Shown: positions 42,330-54,530 of the stretch, one piece after another
How the letters are laid out: each line of letters begins with the position of its first letter
Position numbering within the stretch: the stretch's first letter is position 1
Notes under the pieces: model-generated
The model's input: only the letters and a program-made list of their open reading frames with translations
Told to the model about the DNA's origin: nothing
Databases searched by the model: none
DNA from: Tretioscincus oriximinensis
Lineage: Eukaryota; Chordata; Lepidosauria; Squamata; Gymnophthalmidae
NCBI GenBank assembly: GCA_022410635.1
Contig: JAJVDF010000139.1
Location: forward strand, 1,194,863-1,258,862
Length of the DNA stretch: 64,000 nt
Direction: 5' to 3'
Made by a program: the position numbers and the translations under genes

Positions 42330-44600
42330 GAGCAAAAATGGTGTGATAACTTTTAACCCTTTTTAAGTCCCCAAGCACAGTAAATGNGTGGCTAAGACTT
42401 TAATAGGATGACAAAATGGTCTTCAGTGTCAAATTTCATTTCAGAGTCATACGATACAAATTCTGGGCTTAATTGTATTATAATCCATGTAATCCGCTTG
42501 CTTATGAAGTTAAAAGTTTTATCCGGAACAAAATGCTCATTTCATGCGTTTCGAGGGCTGCATTAGCACTGGAGGTGGGGGGTGGGGGCAGGCATGAAAG
42601 CTGAGCGTACATGCTTCTCATGTAATCTGAATGGAAAACTCTTTCTGGATCTGCAGTTTGCTCAGCCATNCATTTTGAGTACCTTTTTCTCAGAAAACCA
42701 TCACAAGTGCAGCTTAATGGAAGTTGGTTTTGCCACGTGGTGAGCTGTCTGTTCAGAATCCAGTCCTTGTGTGGGTGTCTTCTGGTAAAGGCAGAAGCAC
42801 CCCCAAGAGTTGGATTCATGGCAGTGTAAGATCCAAACGAATCTCCTGCCTTCCACCATCACCACCACCCCTCAGCTTTTTGCATGCATTTTATGTTCCT
42901 GCTTCTTCTCCTCCACTGAGGGAATTTTAAACTGCTGTCAAAGCAGCCAGAACAGCAGGAGGTTTGCAAAGATCTCCCAAGGATCAAAATCCCTAAGGTT
43001 GCTTCTGGCTCTGCTAGAGGAGCCAGAAGGAGCCCCAAGATTTAGAGTCCCTGGTTTTACACAAGTGTAAACTTGTGAAAAACCAAGGATTTGAACGAAA
43101 AAGCTGTGCTGCCTGCCCTCGCTCAGCATGGCTCTGCTGAATAGGAGCCAAAATAGTTTAGGGGAGAAGGAAATACAGTGAAGCAGATTTAATTGTATTT
43201 CATTGTTTTCCAATTTGGTTTTTCTCTCCTAGTGCAAACACAGCCTAGGAATCCTGGGTCCTTGCAGTGGTTGATTAAAACATGCTTATTATGTCGTCGA
43301 GGGATTTTGGAGTCATCAGGATTAGCAACTTTATTAAAAATTGTTTATCTTGGATTAGATATTATTTTTTAAAAAATCTCTAACTTAAGTTAATTGAAGG
43401 GAAGATCAGCATGGACTGTAATCACAGTGGTGTATTTTTGTAGAAGCAGATGATTTTAAGTACCCTCTTCAAGGACAAATAGGATCTGCTATATAAGAAT
43501 TTGTAATACAATTACCTCAAACAAAGGTATATATATACGTAAGGAGTGGGGAGGTGCAGGAATGAGAGGATTCAGCCAGAATTAAACTATTAATACCGTA
43601 TAAAAATATTGTAATAAATGTTATATGAATAAACATCTTCAGGTGCTTGAAAAACATTGTATGTAAAATATTTCCCCCTTTTTGTTGACTGGAAAGTTAG
43701 CAGCAGAATGCTAAACTGCACATGCTTATTCAGGAACGAACTCTGATTAATTCTGTTTATTTATTTGTATTTTAGCACGAAAAGGGCAGAGAGGGTAGAA
43801 CCTTTTCTTCAACCGAAGGTCAGGATAAATATATTGAGCTGAATTACAGTAATTGGGACTTTCTCTGCTAGAAGTTTGCATAGAAATTGTATTATAAAAT
43901 GGATTATTTTGTAAATATTCAAAATATCAACTCATTAAGAGTGATGGTCAGTGTAAGAATTATTTTCTTGTGGTGCTGAGGGCCTCGGTATTATAAGCAA
44001 TGTAGTCCTACTTTAGTCCAGTCCTTCCAGACTGAAGACAGATTGACAGTATGTGTCCCAAGAGCACTTTGGTGTGTTTTCTTAATCTGGACTCAATAGT
44101 AAATTATAAACAGTGGCTGCATTCTGACTGGGGTGGGGGGAAAAGGTTTAGAAAGCAGCAAATAATATCTAAATTCATTTTGCTGCTTTCCCTCGATTCC
44201 TGCCAGTTTTGGCCTCATTTTAATGACCACACAGGACAGGGAAAAGCTGAGCTCTTATGCACATTCCTACTTGTGTAAAACCAGGGATTGAGATCCTAGG
44301 GGTCATGGGAGCCAGGGAGATTTTTTTTAATGCTTGCCATTGTTGCTGGCTTTTGATAGCAGTTCAAATTTCCCATACTGGAGCAGCAGTGGGGAAATTT
44401 AAAACTACTGGCAAAAGCCAGGAACTACAGAGGAGATCCGCAAAGACCTCCCTTACTACTGTGGATCCTGATCCTTGGGGGTGCTTTTGAGTTTGCTATA
44501 AGACAACCAAGGTCTGGACCCCAACCAGAAAACTCGTCCAATCTGACCACAGGGCTTTAAGCTGCTCTTGTGATGGTTGTCTGAGCAAACTCAATAGCTA
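42330..44600. other. intron with two P4 foldback copies
   Basis: 42905-43080 and 44250-44480 share CTTGTGTAAAACCAGGGA (inverted in the first), a GGAATTTTAAACT-type block and a GCAAAGATCTCCC-type block. The second copy carries both orientations, so the family is a foldback. The rest is unclassified. Confidence 0.5.
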
Positions 44601-44609
44601 CCCCGTTAG

Positions 44610-44790
44610 GATGTAAAAACAAGCGTTATTCCTGAAATATCATTTGCAGGGAGTCAGGAACAGGTGAGGGTTTTGCTTTCTTCTGCTTGAGACTGCCTAG
44701 GTGCAATTGGTGGGCTGTTAGGTGAGAAAGAATGCTGGATTAGATAGGCTTTGGACCGATTCAGTAAATTTCCTCTTTTGTTCTTATTAT
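44610..44790 (+). mobile_element. CR1-clade LINE C1 3' end fragment
   Basis: TTTGCAGGGAGTCAGGAACA, GACTGCCTAGGTGCAATTGG and the ending CCTCTTTTGTTCTTAT identify it. Confidence 0.8.
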
Positions 44791-44796
44791 TCCGCT

Positions 44797-44945
44797 CAAG
44801 TGCCACATGATGGTGCAAGCAGCCCTTGGCAAAAGCTTTTCCCATTTGGATTAAATGGGAAACAGGTGCACCCAATGCAGAGTTGCACAGCTTTCGCTCA
44901 TGTTTTTTCCCCTAGTGAGAATGTACAACTGCCATCTATATTGCT
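44797..44945. mobile_element. fragment of the foldback element seen at 49440
   Basis: AGGTGCACCCAATGCAGAGT and TTTTTTCCCCTAGTGAGAAT match the reverse complement of 49450-49510 with changes. Confidence 0.5.
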
Positions 44946-45120
44946 AGAATATATTCATTGTTAGAAGTTTTGGCAGGTTAACGTGCCAGGTTTCTGGATC
45001 AATATCAGGTTGATGACTTTGGATTAGTACATATATAAACNTTGCAGCATGTTGGATGCAGAAAGGTTTGCGAAAGTGTGCACGTTCTAACGTCATCATT
45101 TCTTTTGTCTGTTCGGGTAG

Positions 45121-45279
45121 GATCGCCGCTTCAACGATGAAATTGACAAACTCTCAGGATACAAGACCAAGTCATTGCTTTGTATGCCCATAAGAAACAG
45201 TGAGGGAGAGGTTATCGGTGTCGCCCAAGCGATAAATAAAACTCCAGGAGGAGCTCCGTTCACTGAGGATGATGAAAAA
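45121..45279 (+). CDS. PDE11A: PDE11A coding exon 2 (end of the GAF-A core)
   Basis: This 53-codon exon reads [20 protein letters not shown] and onwards, and closely matches the mammalian PDE11A sequence that follows NIPDAYQ. It carries the GAF signature NK-Xn-F-X3-DE ([14 protein letters not shown]), which is typical of cyclic-nucleotide-binding GAF domains. It is bounded by a TAG acceptor after a pyrimidine-containing tract, with a plausible branch site TTCTAAC at 45085, and by the donor AAA|GTAAGG. Both boundaries are phase 0, so it joins exon 1 in frame. The next expected exon (beginning VMQMYLPFCG in mammals) was not found before 64000, so intron 2 extends beyond the window. Confidence 0.95.
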
Positions 45280-45298
45280 GTAAGGTTTTTGGTACCAC

Positions 45299-46473
45299 TT
45301 TTTGCTTGATAACGTAACTATTAGGTCAGATACATAAGAAGAGTATATTAGTGACTCGTATTTTGAGTTAGCAAAGTTTGAAATTCAACAACTCTATAGC
45401 AATCAGATAGTCCATGGGATGCTGTATCGAACNGATTTTTTCTAAGCTTCCTAGTCATGTTAATAGTAATATCCCTTTGTTGAATTCCAGGTATATTCAA
45501 CATTTGCTGTTCTTTTGATTGCAAATGGTGTGTGTTGCCAAACTTTGGATGTTTGTTTACTTTAAAGTTCAATTTTTTCAACATTGCAGCATTTACTTAA
45601 TATTTAATGATCGTCTTAAATTTTAGAAGACAATATAATTAAAGTCAGATATGATGAAAGATAAAGCTTTCTTGATAAATTTTATATGGATAGATTTTGA
45701 CTGTGTTATATAGCTTTATGCCTCTAATATTTTTTTTTCATCTTTGGTTGATAAACTGGGTTTTCTTTCTTCATATTCTGTTTGACTATTCCTCCCCCCA
45801 ATAAAGAGAGTCTAGTTAACTGTATTTTTCATTTATGGGTATATTTGAATTAATAGCTGTCAGCTAATGCTGCTCGGTTCTTGATTTTGCTGTTTCTCGG
45901 TGTCTGTTAATAGCTGTATGTAACAACCTGTCACAGCACATGGGAATAATTGTGTAACAATATATACAACTACATTTGCTTGACAGATTTCAGGTGTTTG
46001 TACTGTGTGGGTGTAAGGAAGAAGAAATCAACATTTTGCTTGCGTCAAACCCCACTAGATAGTCGACTAGGGACCAAGGGAAAATCCTATTTTGAATTAA
46101 AGGTTTTAAGGGGGGGAAAAGGAAACAAATGTGGTGTATGAATCTCTGAGAAAACATGTACTGTAAATACAAATTGAGTGAAGAAAGTGTGTTTGAAAGG
46201 AAATGAAACGGTCAGAAAATTGGAGCGAGAATCGCAATTGAGAGCAAGAACAGTGAACTTCTGGAGTAGTTCCAACTAAACTGTTTGAGCAGATATGAGG
46301 TGTTTTTAACGTTTCTCCTTTTCCTCCTTCCTCCCCTTCCTTGGTTATATAGTCTGATAATAAATCAATTTTCTAAGGGACTTTATATCAGCATTTTTAA
46401 CATTTGCTTTCTAGACTTGTTTGTAACTTGAGTCTTAAGCTATGGTCAGAATGAACTGAAGAAGGTTTAAAGT
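45299..46473. other. no recognisable feature
   Basis: AT-rich intron 2 sequence. No repeat family was identified. Confidence 0.4.
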
Positions 46474-46760
46474 AGTAGTAGAAGAAGAACTGGGTTTTTA
46501 CACCCTGGGTTTCCCATCTGAAGGGACTCAAAGCGACTTACAAGCTATTTTTCGCCCGAAGGCTGACATCTTCCCCACCATGCTGTGGTGGTTCCCATCT
46601 ATCTACTGTAATTGCAATTTCTTGCTATTGAATAGCTGGCTTGGCTAGAGCTCAGGCCAGTAGGGGGCACTCACCCCTCTGAATGGCTGACACAGAGTTT
46701 CAAACTCCAGGGTCTCTGCTGGAACATCTGGGTTCTTAAGTACTGTATTACCACACCTCT
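46474..46760 (-). mobile_element. tRNA-derived SINE, family SC, diverged
   Basis: GAAGAAGAACTGGGTTTTTA, GGGACTCAAAGCGACTTACA and the AATAGCTGGCTTGGCTAGAG block are present. The head region is eroded. Confidence 0.75.
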
Positions 46761-46949
46761 CTAAACGGGTAACCATGACCACAGAGTATAAATGTTCTGA
46801 TTTGGAGTTCAAGATGAACATACGTGGACTAAAAATGCTATCAGAATTCAATGCAAACCTAAACATGAAGCCAGACTTCAGATGTGCTGTGTGGAAGAAG
46901 ATAGGACTGGTGTTTCAATCAACAAATTAGCGGGCGAGGGGCAATGTGA

Positions 46950-47182
46950 GGAGGAAGAGGAGGAAAGTCCACTTTTATAACCCACCTTGCTCAACTTGAA
47001 GGGAATCATAGTGGCTTACATAACCACCTTCTCTTCACAACAGTTAGCTTGTGGAGTAGGTGGGGCTGAGAGAGTGCTAAAGAACTGTGACTAGCCCAGG
47101 TTTTTGTGGATGAGTGCAGAATTGAACTGGGAGACTTCCAGATAAGAGTCTGACACTCTAACCACTACACCGGATTGGCTCT
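46950..47182 (-). mobile_element. Sauria-like tRNA SINE with purine/CTT-type tail
   Basis: The head (minus strand) contains GTAGTGGTTAGAGTGTCAGA and the B box CCAGTTCAATTCTG. The body has AGTTCTTTAGCACTCTCTCA. The tail side is GAGGAAGAGGAGGAAAG, not the L2-like end. Confidence 0.8.
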
Positions 47183-47653
47183 CGGGAAAGCTGATGAGTC
47201 TTGGAAAAGTGGTTGGCACGTACAGCAGGCTCAGTTTTAAAAAGCAGGCACACTACATTTTAAATGGAAATAAAGCCCTTGATGCCGATTAAAAAGTGTG
47301 ATAAGGAAAATGTTAAATTTCCCCACTTCCAGCTTCTGTTCTTACAAGTTTCATAGGACTGAAAGGCTGTACGAGATTTTGCGTGCCACTCAGGAGCTTT
47401 CTAATGGCAGAAGACTGTCTTACATCCTTGAGATGGACCCATAAACTATTAAACAGACACATTTCCTCTGTATTCTAAGCAATTAGGAGCTGGCAGTCTG
47501 CACTCCAAAAGATCTCAGAAGCATTATTAAATGAGACAGGATGATGGCAGCATCAGTGAGTGATCCAACAATCACCTTTTTTCATTTTTTATTAGGAAAT
47601 GGTGGGGCATCAATTAGTATCTCATTTTTTGTTTACATCAAATTGTTCTTTGG

Positions 47654-47722
47654 GGTCTGCCATAGTCTACACTGGCATGTGGGTATGACTGAGCCATGTT
47701 CTGAGATATGGCCCAGAATAAG
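47654..47722. mobile_element. family P1 MITE, half copy
   Basis: GGTCTGCCATAGTCTACACT and GAGATATGGCCCAGAATAAG match the P1 centre and right arm. A GGGGA-rich run follows. Confidence 0.65.
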
Positions 47723-48624
47723 GGGAGAGGAAGTAGGGGGAGCTGGGGGCTGAACGGGGGGCGGAGAAGGGGAAGGGTTGGGTGATTGGGGGGTAAGAGA
47801 GGAGGTGGTGGGGAGGGAGAACTGCAAGGGCAGGAGGCCTGCGCTTGGCAAGGCAGACTGGACAATGATGCTGGCAGCGATGGATGTTCCCAATGCTCTG
47901 CTTCCCTGGAAATGCCTCACCGTGCTGTCAGATGCACAATTTGGTGTCATGGTGTAGGGGAGATGGATTTATTATGGTAGCAGCCTCCCCTGAGCCTGAG
48001 AGGTAGTCCACCCTGAATTAGATCTTGCGAGTGCCAGCGTAATGGCTGCCTCTCGCGAGNTCTAGTAAAGAACGCCATTAGCCATGGGATGGCTGTTTGT
48101 TGTCATCCTTGCCATGAAACTCCATAGGCAAAGTGGTAACANTTTGCCTTTTTATATCAGGATAGGCACCAATTATCTACATTCTATATGTAGACTAAGC
48201 AAGATCCACCCAGGGCCTTCCTTAGGCTGTAAGTATGTGAGATTTTCCTACCGGGATGTTAGCAACATGATTGCTCCACCCCATGTGCCAGNGGAGTTAC
48301 CACAACGCACCTGGAAAAGGCCTTTGCGGATGTATTGCAAAATAGACATGCCTGCAGACACAGAGGGGAGAAGCCTCCCTTGTGTGTATGGTCCTTAACA
48401 GGATTGCCAGGATGCCACGAGTAGACTCTGGAACAAGAAAATGCAAACTTGCATATTGAGCATGCTCAGTATTTACTTCCTAGTTAGTCATCTCTTCTAT
48501 TCCATGTTGATTTAAAGGTTTTCTAATGGTTTTTGTTTGCGAAAGAGTGAAGATATGTATGCTTAGACTCACAATTGCGTTGTTCTGGAACTTAACACCA
48601 TTGCGGTTTTAACATGTTNTGTAG
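47723..48624. other. no supported gene
   Basis: It holds a G-rich tract (47725-47830) and unclassified sequence. A 104-codon frame at 48084 has no family resemblance. Confidence 0.4.
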
Positions 48625-48711
48625 AGAGGGTCTAAATCCACACTAGCATGTGGATGACAGGCCCCTATTCTGAGATGTAATTCAGAATAAGGGTGAGTGC
48701 AGAAAGGATCT
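48625..48711. mobile_element. family P1 MITE, half copy
   Basis: AATCCACACTAGCATGTGGA and ATTCTGAGATGTAATTCAGA lead to AAGGGTGAGTGCAGAAAGGA. Confidence 0.6.
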
Positions 48712-49439
48712 AAATTAAGTAATCCTTTAACACCCATGTTCCCTCTAAGCTTATTTCTTTAAGTCTTTCTGCTTCTGGTGAGTAAAAATCTTCTTTTTAA
48801 ACCCATGTATTCTGTTAGTAAAATCAATAGAAGTTTCTGTATTCCTACTGAGCTACTGCAGTGCTCTGGATGATATTTAACAAGTTTAGACTTATTGGGG
48901 GCAGAGACTACGTGTATGTTTAACGACAGCGCTACGCATGTTCTCAGGTAGTTTGCATGGGATTTTACTTAACTAAGGCCAGTGTTAAAAACAATTGCAG
49001 AGTGAGCTACTGAATGGATTAAAATGAAGAACACCAAATTGCTAGGCAATAAGCAAAGCAGGAAAGCAGCTTCCCTGCTGGCATTCCCAAGGGTAGCAGT
49101 GAACATAATTACTTAATGTTATTAAGTTCTGACCTAGCCCTCTGAAAAGGGGGATATTGATTTTCTGCTTTTAGCATATCAGAGTAATTTGCAATTCACT
49201 TGGAACACAATTCTTACAACTTCCATAACATTAAATAGTCTCTCACAACAAGGCCATTAAAGAGATCTTGGTTTCTTAGCTTCTTTCCTCTCACACCTCT
49301 GTCCTAGTTTTCAGTGATTTGATCTACAGGTTTTATATGTCTTTTAAAGGCAGCTTTAAGACAAGCAGAAAGAGCAAGAATCCACAGTAATTGTTCTTAT
49401 GGTATAATGATTATTTTAAAAGCACAAGCCAAATAGTTG

Positions 49440-49987
49440 AAGGCTGCGTTCTTGTTAGGGGGAAAAACGGGAGCAAAATCAGTGTGGCTTTGCACTGGGT
49501 GCACGCAGTTCACCCATAATCCACCGTGGTACGCTTTTGTGATGTGTTGTTCGCAAAGCCAAATGTTGACGGTACGGAGTTCTCCTTCAAAAGCCATGCA
49601 GTGCAGTTTCCTCCAATTTGGGCTAACTGTGTTCTGTCTACCATTTACCCATAGTGGGAGCACCACTGGGCCACCATTCTATTCTAACCTCGGAGGAGGC
49701 AACAGTGGGTTTTTAAAGTTTTTGTTGTTGTTGTTTTCTAGTTTTGCACAAAACAAATAAAGCTGCATTTCTGCATTAATTTTTTGTAATTATATATTTG
49801 CACAAAACTAGAGAACATTAAAGAAGAAAAAAAGGCAGAGCCGAATGCTTCGATAATTCCAGAAGCCANTATGAATCTTGTGTAGACAATGAACTGGAGC
49901 TGGAAATGGAAGAAAACGGTAGAGGGAATTGAATTCACTTTGCAGTTCTCAAAACTGCTTCTTCCACCCCAGTAAGAACGCAGCCCA
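49440..49987. mobile_element. foldback/MITE with GGCTGCGTTCTT termini
   Basis: AAGGCTGCGTTCTTGTTAGG on the left pairs with CCCCAGTAAGAACGCAGCCC on the right, a terminal inverted repeat of about 20 bp. Inside, TCTAGTTTTGCACAAA (49737-49752) and TTTGCACAAAACTAGA (49797-49812) are perfect 16-bp arms. A related fragment lies at 44797. No target duplication is obvious. Confidence 0.75.
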
Positions 49988-50829
49988 AGTCACGCTAGGT
50001 TCTTCTGATTCTTCTACACACTAGTTTGTGGAAAAGGATTAATTTATGAGCACAGCCATAATTTAATTCAGAGGATTATATTTGATGCTAAGTACTGATT
50101 TATTGCATGGTGGCTCCAGGAATTTTCTATTTAGAATAAAAGATGTCTAGGGAGGGTTGAACAATATAAATAGGAAACAATATTTTCCTTTTTGCAATAC
50201 ATTTGAATGTGTAATTATTACACTCAAAGTGGCATTAATTTGTAGCAGATAAGGGGGAAATCTTTTTAACAAGCACAAGTGATCTATGAACCTTCTTATG
50301 CACCTCAGAAGAAATAATAATTGTGAACATAATTTATTATACTCCTGTATCATTGTCAGCTAGAAACCAGTAGAGCCAAGTTTAGCTTTCTTCCTACAGG
50401 ACAGATCTCTCTAATTTTGATGAACCAGTTCCAGTCTTCTTGGCAGGCATCTTTATTACTGAAATCTGTTGCAGGGATTAGCCTTCCATGTCCATCACCT
50501 CCAAATGAGATGATTGGCCAAAAGTCAGAAAATGGCAACCATGTTGGAATGTAAGCTGCCGCCTACTGCAATATGCTGGAGCCATGTACTGGTCAGTGCT
50601 GATCAGCCATGGCCCTGTGTCATCTCACTGCGAACCACCAGACACCCATGCCCACCATGTACCGCCACCCGGCTGGCAGCCCCAGGCAAGGGCCCAGCCC
50701 ACATTGTGAACCCTTTTGCAAGTGCCCACACTCCGCTGCTCATTTATAGACACCCATTGAATTGCACACTGTCAACTGGTGTCTTCCACAAGTCAGTAGT
50801 AAAGAAATTTATTGCCCACTCCTAGATTA
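49988..50829. other. no recognisable feature
   Basis: Intronic sequence without a recognised repeat. Confidence 0.4.
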
Positions 50830-51012
50830 CCGTTCTCGCATAAAAACCAGAATAGAACCAAAGTCCAACTAGTCCAGCACTCTGTCTAACCAGCGGCCCA
50901 CCAATTGCACCTGGGCAGTCTGAAGCAGCAGAAGGCTTAAAATGTTCACCTGTTCTGACTCTTGAAAATGCTCCATCCCGGAGACAGGATCAAGACGTCC
51001 ATCCGAGTGAAA
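50830..51012 (-). mobile_element. CR1-clade LINE C1 3' end fragment
   Basis: GGCCCACCAATTGCACCTGG, CAGTCTGAAGCAGCAGAAGG and CTCCATCCCGGAGACAGGAT match other inverted 3' UTRs. Confidence 0.75.
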
Positions 51013-52234
51013 TAANGAACAGGATTTTCACTAGATAGAAATGTACAGAACATCCAGTGTTTTTCTGCTAATTTGGCCACCAGTTCAAGCATCTGAGAGA
51101 AACTTAAGTTTTGAATTATCTTGATCTAAATGGAATGTTTTAGATAGTTCTGTCAAAGGAATGTATTCTTTGGTCCTATATTCTGTATTGATTTTAGAGG
51201 TGTTAACAAAAAATCAACCATTCAGACTGTAACTGCAGTTATAGCTATTGACGCCTACAATATTGTACTTTAACATTTGTTGTGTTATTTTCTTTGTGTC
51301 TCTGATCATTGATTGAACAAATTCATCTATCTACTGCATGTACTAATCATAGAGTCTAATATCTACTGTCACCTGCATATTTCTGAACATGGTATTTAGC
51401 CTTAGCTTGCCATTGGTTATTTTATGTATTCTGAGAGTGCTGTGCTTCCTTCAGAGTTATTACCCTGAATTCCCTAGTGTTTGATCTTAGAGATAACCTC
51501 ATTTGTTTTTATCAAGTGCTACAGAAATCAATGCAAACTTGGTCACTTGTGCAAAATTTCCAGTGTATCTAAATCTTCCTAGTCCTGAAAAGAGAATAGG
51601 CCATAGCAGTGCCCTTTTATGGCAGTAATACTTTGCTCCTGATTGCCTCCTCCTCTCCTCTTCTTCCTCTCCTCTTCCTCCTCTTCTTCCACCTCCTTTT
51701 CCTTCTCTTTTTCCTCCCTCCTCCTCTTCCTCGCATCGCCAGGGGCCAGCCCTTGAATTGCATCCTTATACCCAGCCTATTAGAAGCAACCTCACACTCT
51801 TCCTATTAGAAGAATGAAGCATCCCCTCTGCCTTCTCAGCCCCAGTTTCAGTTTTGATTGATGCAGGGAGTAGGAGAAAAACACCTCTCTTTGCGTGTAG
51901 TGTGTCATAGCAGGCACAGGCACAAGTAGAGAAATTTGAGTTTTTTTCTTCTTCTGGCACTTTCAAATCCAACATTGACAGCTTTCTTGTACCTGTTGGA
52001 GACCCTCCCCCCATCTTGTGCCTGGGACCAAGACCCCTCTTTCACCCCCTTAATGACATCATACTCTTCTCCTGGCTCTTGATATATTTTTGTGCACCTT
52101 CATGAGCTAAATGTACATACAATGAGGCATTTTGTACAGAAAAAAAAGTACTAAAGAAACCAAAAATAAGGTTATTTGTCAGATAGATATACTAAATATG
52201 ATCCTTAGTACTAGTCAACAATATATAATGTTGG
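51013..52234. other. no gene; polypyrimidine tract inside
   Basis: A CTCCTCTTCC-type tract lies at about 51645-51735. Otherwise unclassified. Confidence 0.5.
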
Positions 52235-52403
52235 GGAACAGGGATAGGATCTTCTCTGTGGCATCTTTGCCTTTGGCTGAAAAAACAGCCCTCCCTTCCC
52301 CGCTTTCAGATATTGCTGTTTTAACGTGTTAATCTGTTTTTTATTGTTAACCATCCTGAGACCTTTGAGTATCGGATGGTATAGAAATGTAAATAAAATA
52401 AGA
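52235..52403 (+). mobile_element. L2-like LINE 3' end
   Basis: GGGATAGGATCTTCTCTGTG, then TGAGACCTTTGAGTATCGGA and an AAATAAAATAA tail, matching 36520-36797. Confidence 0.65.
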
Positions 52404-53109
52404 TTATACAATCTGGGCAGATAAAATTTCAGCCTCCCCTTTTTAGCATCCTAAACATATAATAAATCTCACTTGTATATATATGTTAAAGTGTTCCCTT
52501 AATTGTTTTGAGTAGTATATATATTTGTGTTAATTATGTAAGACCTTATAAAGTTCCATGAAGATTAACTACTTTTAAAAGTAGTTAATTTCACTAATCA
52601 AGACAAACAGCTTTAATTGCTGAGCACATGTTGTGCAGTCAAGAAAGTGTATGTCAGTAGATGATGTGTGGATTAGCCGAACGTGTTATAATATGTCATG
52701 TGGCCCTGTAGTATATTAAGCTTAATCCCACCATCAAAATCTTGGGATCTGGACCAAATGCTAGCACAGACCATTTGTACCATTTGATTCCATTGAATGA
52801 AATGGGGTGAAAATGCACTTCAAATTCAAGCTCTTCTCACCTCTTTATTTAAGCCTGCTGCCTCTAAATCTTGACCTTGCTTGCTTTCCCTGTAGTTTTT
52901 ACGTTAATTAATTAATCCTGTCAATGTGAGGCAGGAAGGTCACATTTAAGCTGTTACTGAGTTCATGCCTTGAGTGAGAGCAGCTACAGGGCTGGTGTGG
53001 GAGCCCAAATGGAATACTTGAATAGAATAATGCAANTTAAGTGGCCTGGAAAGGCTTAGTGACCCCATTTCCTTGCTTGCCCTTTTCCTTGTCTAACACT
53101 AGGATAGGA
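52404..53109. other. no recognisable feature
   Basis: AT-rich intron with a local palindrome AACTACTTTTAAAAGTAGTT near 52567. No repeat family was identified. Confidence 0.4.
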
Positions 53110-53465
53110 TTTGGGGTATAAACTGGGGGGCAGCTGTCAACAATAACAATATGGCCAGTTTCTGTTTCTCGCCTTCAGGCAGAATTTGGTCTCTGGCTTT
53201 GTGATTATCCGTGATTTTTCTGCCTNCTTTTCTATGCTGTATTTTCACAATGAGAAGTGCTTATGTAAAAGCTTGAGTGCCCAGCAACTTCACAGTTATA
53301 AAAGTAGTAATAATAGCAGTCCAATATGTTTGCAGGGTGAAACAGACCTGTTATTTTGCTGAAGTGTGGATTTCTGGGAAGTGTAGTCCATNTCCGAGCA
53401 GCAGGCAGCTTCTTCTACCCAACCTGCATGTGGCCCTGCCCTGCGGACTACAGCTCCCAAAAAAT
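53110..53465 (-). repeat. family F1 repeat
   Basis: TTCTGCCTNCTTTTCTATGC, GCTTGAGTGCCCAGCAACTT and TGGGAAGTGTAGTCCAT are in reverse orientation. Confidence 0.75.
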
Positions 53466-53467
53466 GG

Positions 53468-53655
53468 AGAGCCAGTCTTTTTTTGTGGTTTGAGTCTCCA
53501 CAAAAGCCAACTAAGTGACCTTGGGCTAGGCACAATTCTTCTGAGCTCTCTCAGCCCCACCTACTTCACAAGGTGTAGGTGAAGAACCAACTATGTTCTT
53601 TGATTCCCTTCGGGTTCAGAAAAGCAGGGTATAAAAACCAACTCTTCTTTTTTGC
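53468..53655 (+). mobile_element. Sauria-like SINE body with CTT tail, head missing
   Basis: GCCAACTAAGTGACCTTGGG, GCTCTCTCAGCCCCACCTAC and ATAAAAACCAACTCTTCTTT are the standard body and tail. It adjoins the F1 copy on the left. Confidence 0.8.
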
Positions 53656-53974
53656 CAATCCGTGCCCAGTCTCATCTGTCTATAAGAGTGAATGCTTCTG
53701 TCCATTCAGTATCTTTGGTATTTTTCAGCATTTCAAAGCCCACTTTATTCACACCTCTGCCTGGTCTGGGATCATTTCACAAGCTGAAGTCAACATCTTT
53801 GGAAAGTCTCCCGTTTTCCCCTAGGATCCATGTGACTCATAGAAGAACTGAACTTCAGCCCACCCTTGCAAGAGTTTGGCATGGCTGTCCTTTTTGAGTT
53901 TCAGAGTACTCTAAGATTAGTTACTTCACTGAAATCAGTCATATCCATCTTTCTTAGAGGTTTGATGTTTAGAG

Positions 53975-54530
53975 CAGAGGTGGGGAAACTTTTTGGAGTC
54001 GAGAGCCATTTTCTGGCCATTCCCCCTTCCNAAGCCACACCCCTTCCCAAGCCCTGCCCCTTCCCAAGACTTTTTCCTTTACCTTCCTTTTTCTTTCCTG
54101 CTTTCCTTCTCTCTCTTTTTCTTTCCTTTCAAGTTTGCAGACAGGGTGCACATCAAAAGCAGTTCTGGATATTGTCAGCAAGCGACTGCCACCTGCCTGA
54201 CTCAGCCGCCTGTCTGTGGCTGTGCCCAGGCACTGTGGACTACGTACCAACAGCAGTTTCCAGTCTGGCTGTTGCGCAGCGCCTGCGCACAGTCACAGGC
54301 AGGCAGCCGAGTCAGGCAGGTAGCAGTCACTCGCTGCCGCTGTCCGGAACTGCTCTTGGGGGTGTGCGCCCTGTCTGGATGGTGCGGACATGGTGCAAAC
54401 CACCAAGATCAGTTCTGGACATTTTGAGGAGGTAAAACGGGAAATCCCTCCCCCTCCAGGGTTCTTCTGGTGNGGTCAGAGCTACACTCAAGTGGCCAAA
54501 AAGCCGCAGATGGCTCTAGATCCGCAATTT
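53975..54530. mobile_element. hAT-like foldback element, family H3
   Basis: GCAGAGGTGGGGAAACTTTT starts it and ATGGCTCTAGATCCGCAATT lies near its end. This pattern is common in vertebrate hAT-derived elements. Its centre contains inverted arms of about 95 bp (54138-54233 and 54279-54377). Confidence 0.6.

Larger units (their letters stand above)
16948..45120 (+). other. PDE11A: PDE11A intron 1
   Basis: This 28,173-bp intron runs from GTAGGT to ...GGGTAG. It is filled with transposon copies listed separately. No conserved PDE11A-like exon was recognised inside it. Intervals without entries of their own showed no recognisable gene or repeat. Confidence 0.85.

Noticed and set aside
48084..48398. 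104-codon frame in intron 2
   Set aside because: It contains ambiguous bases, has no domain similarity, and is interrupted by stops on either side without plausible splice sites.
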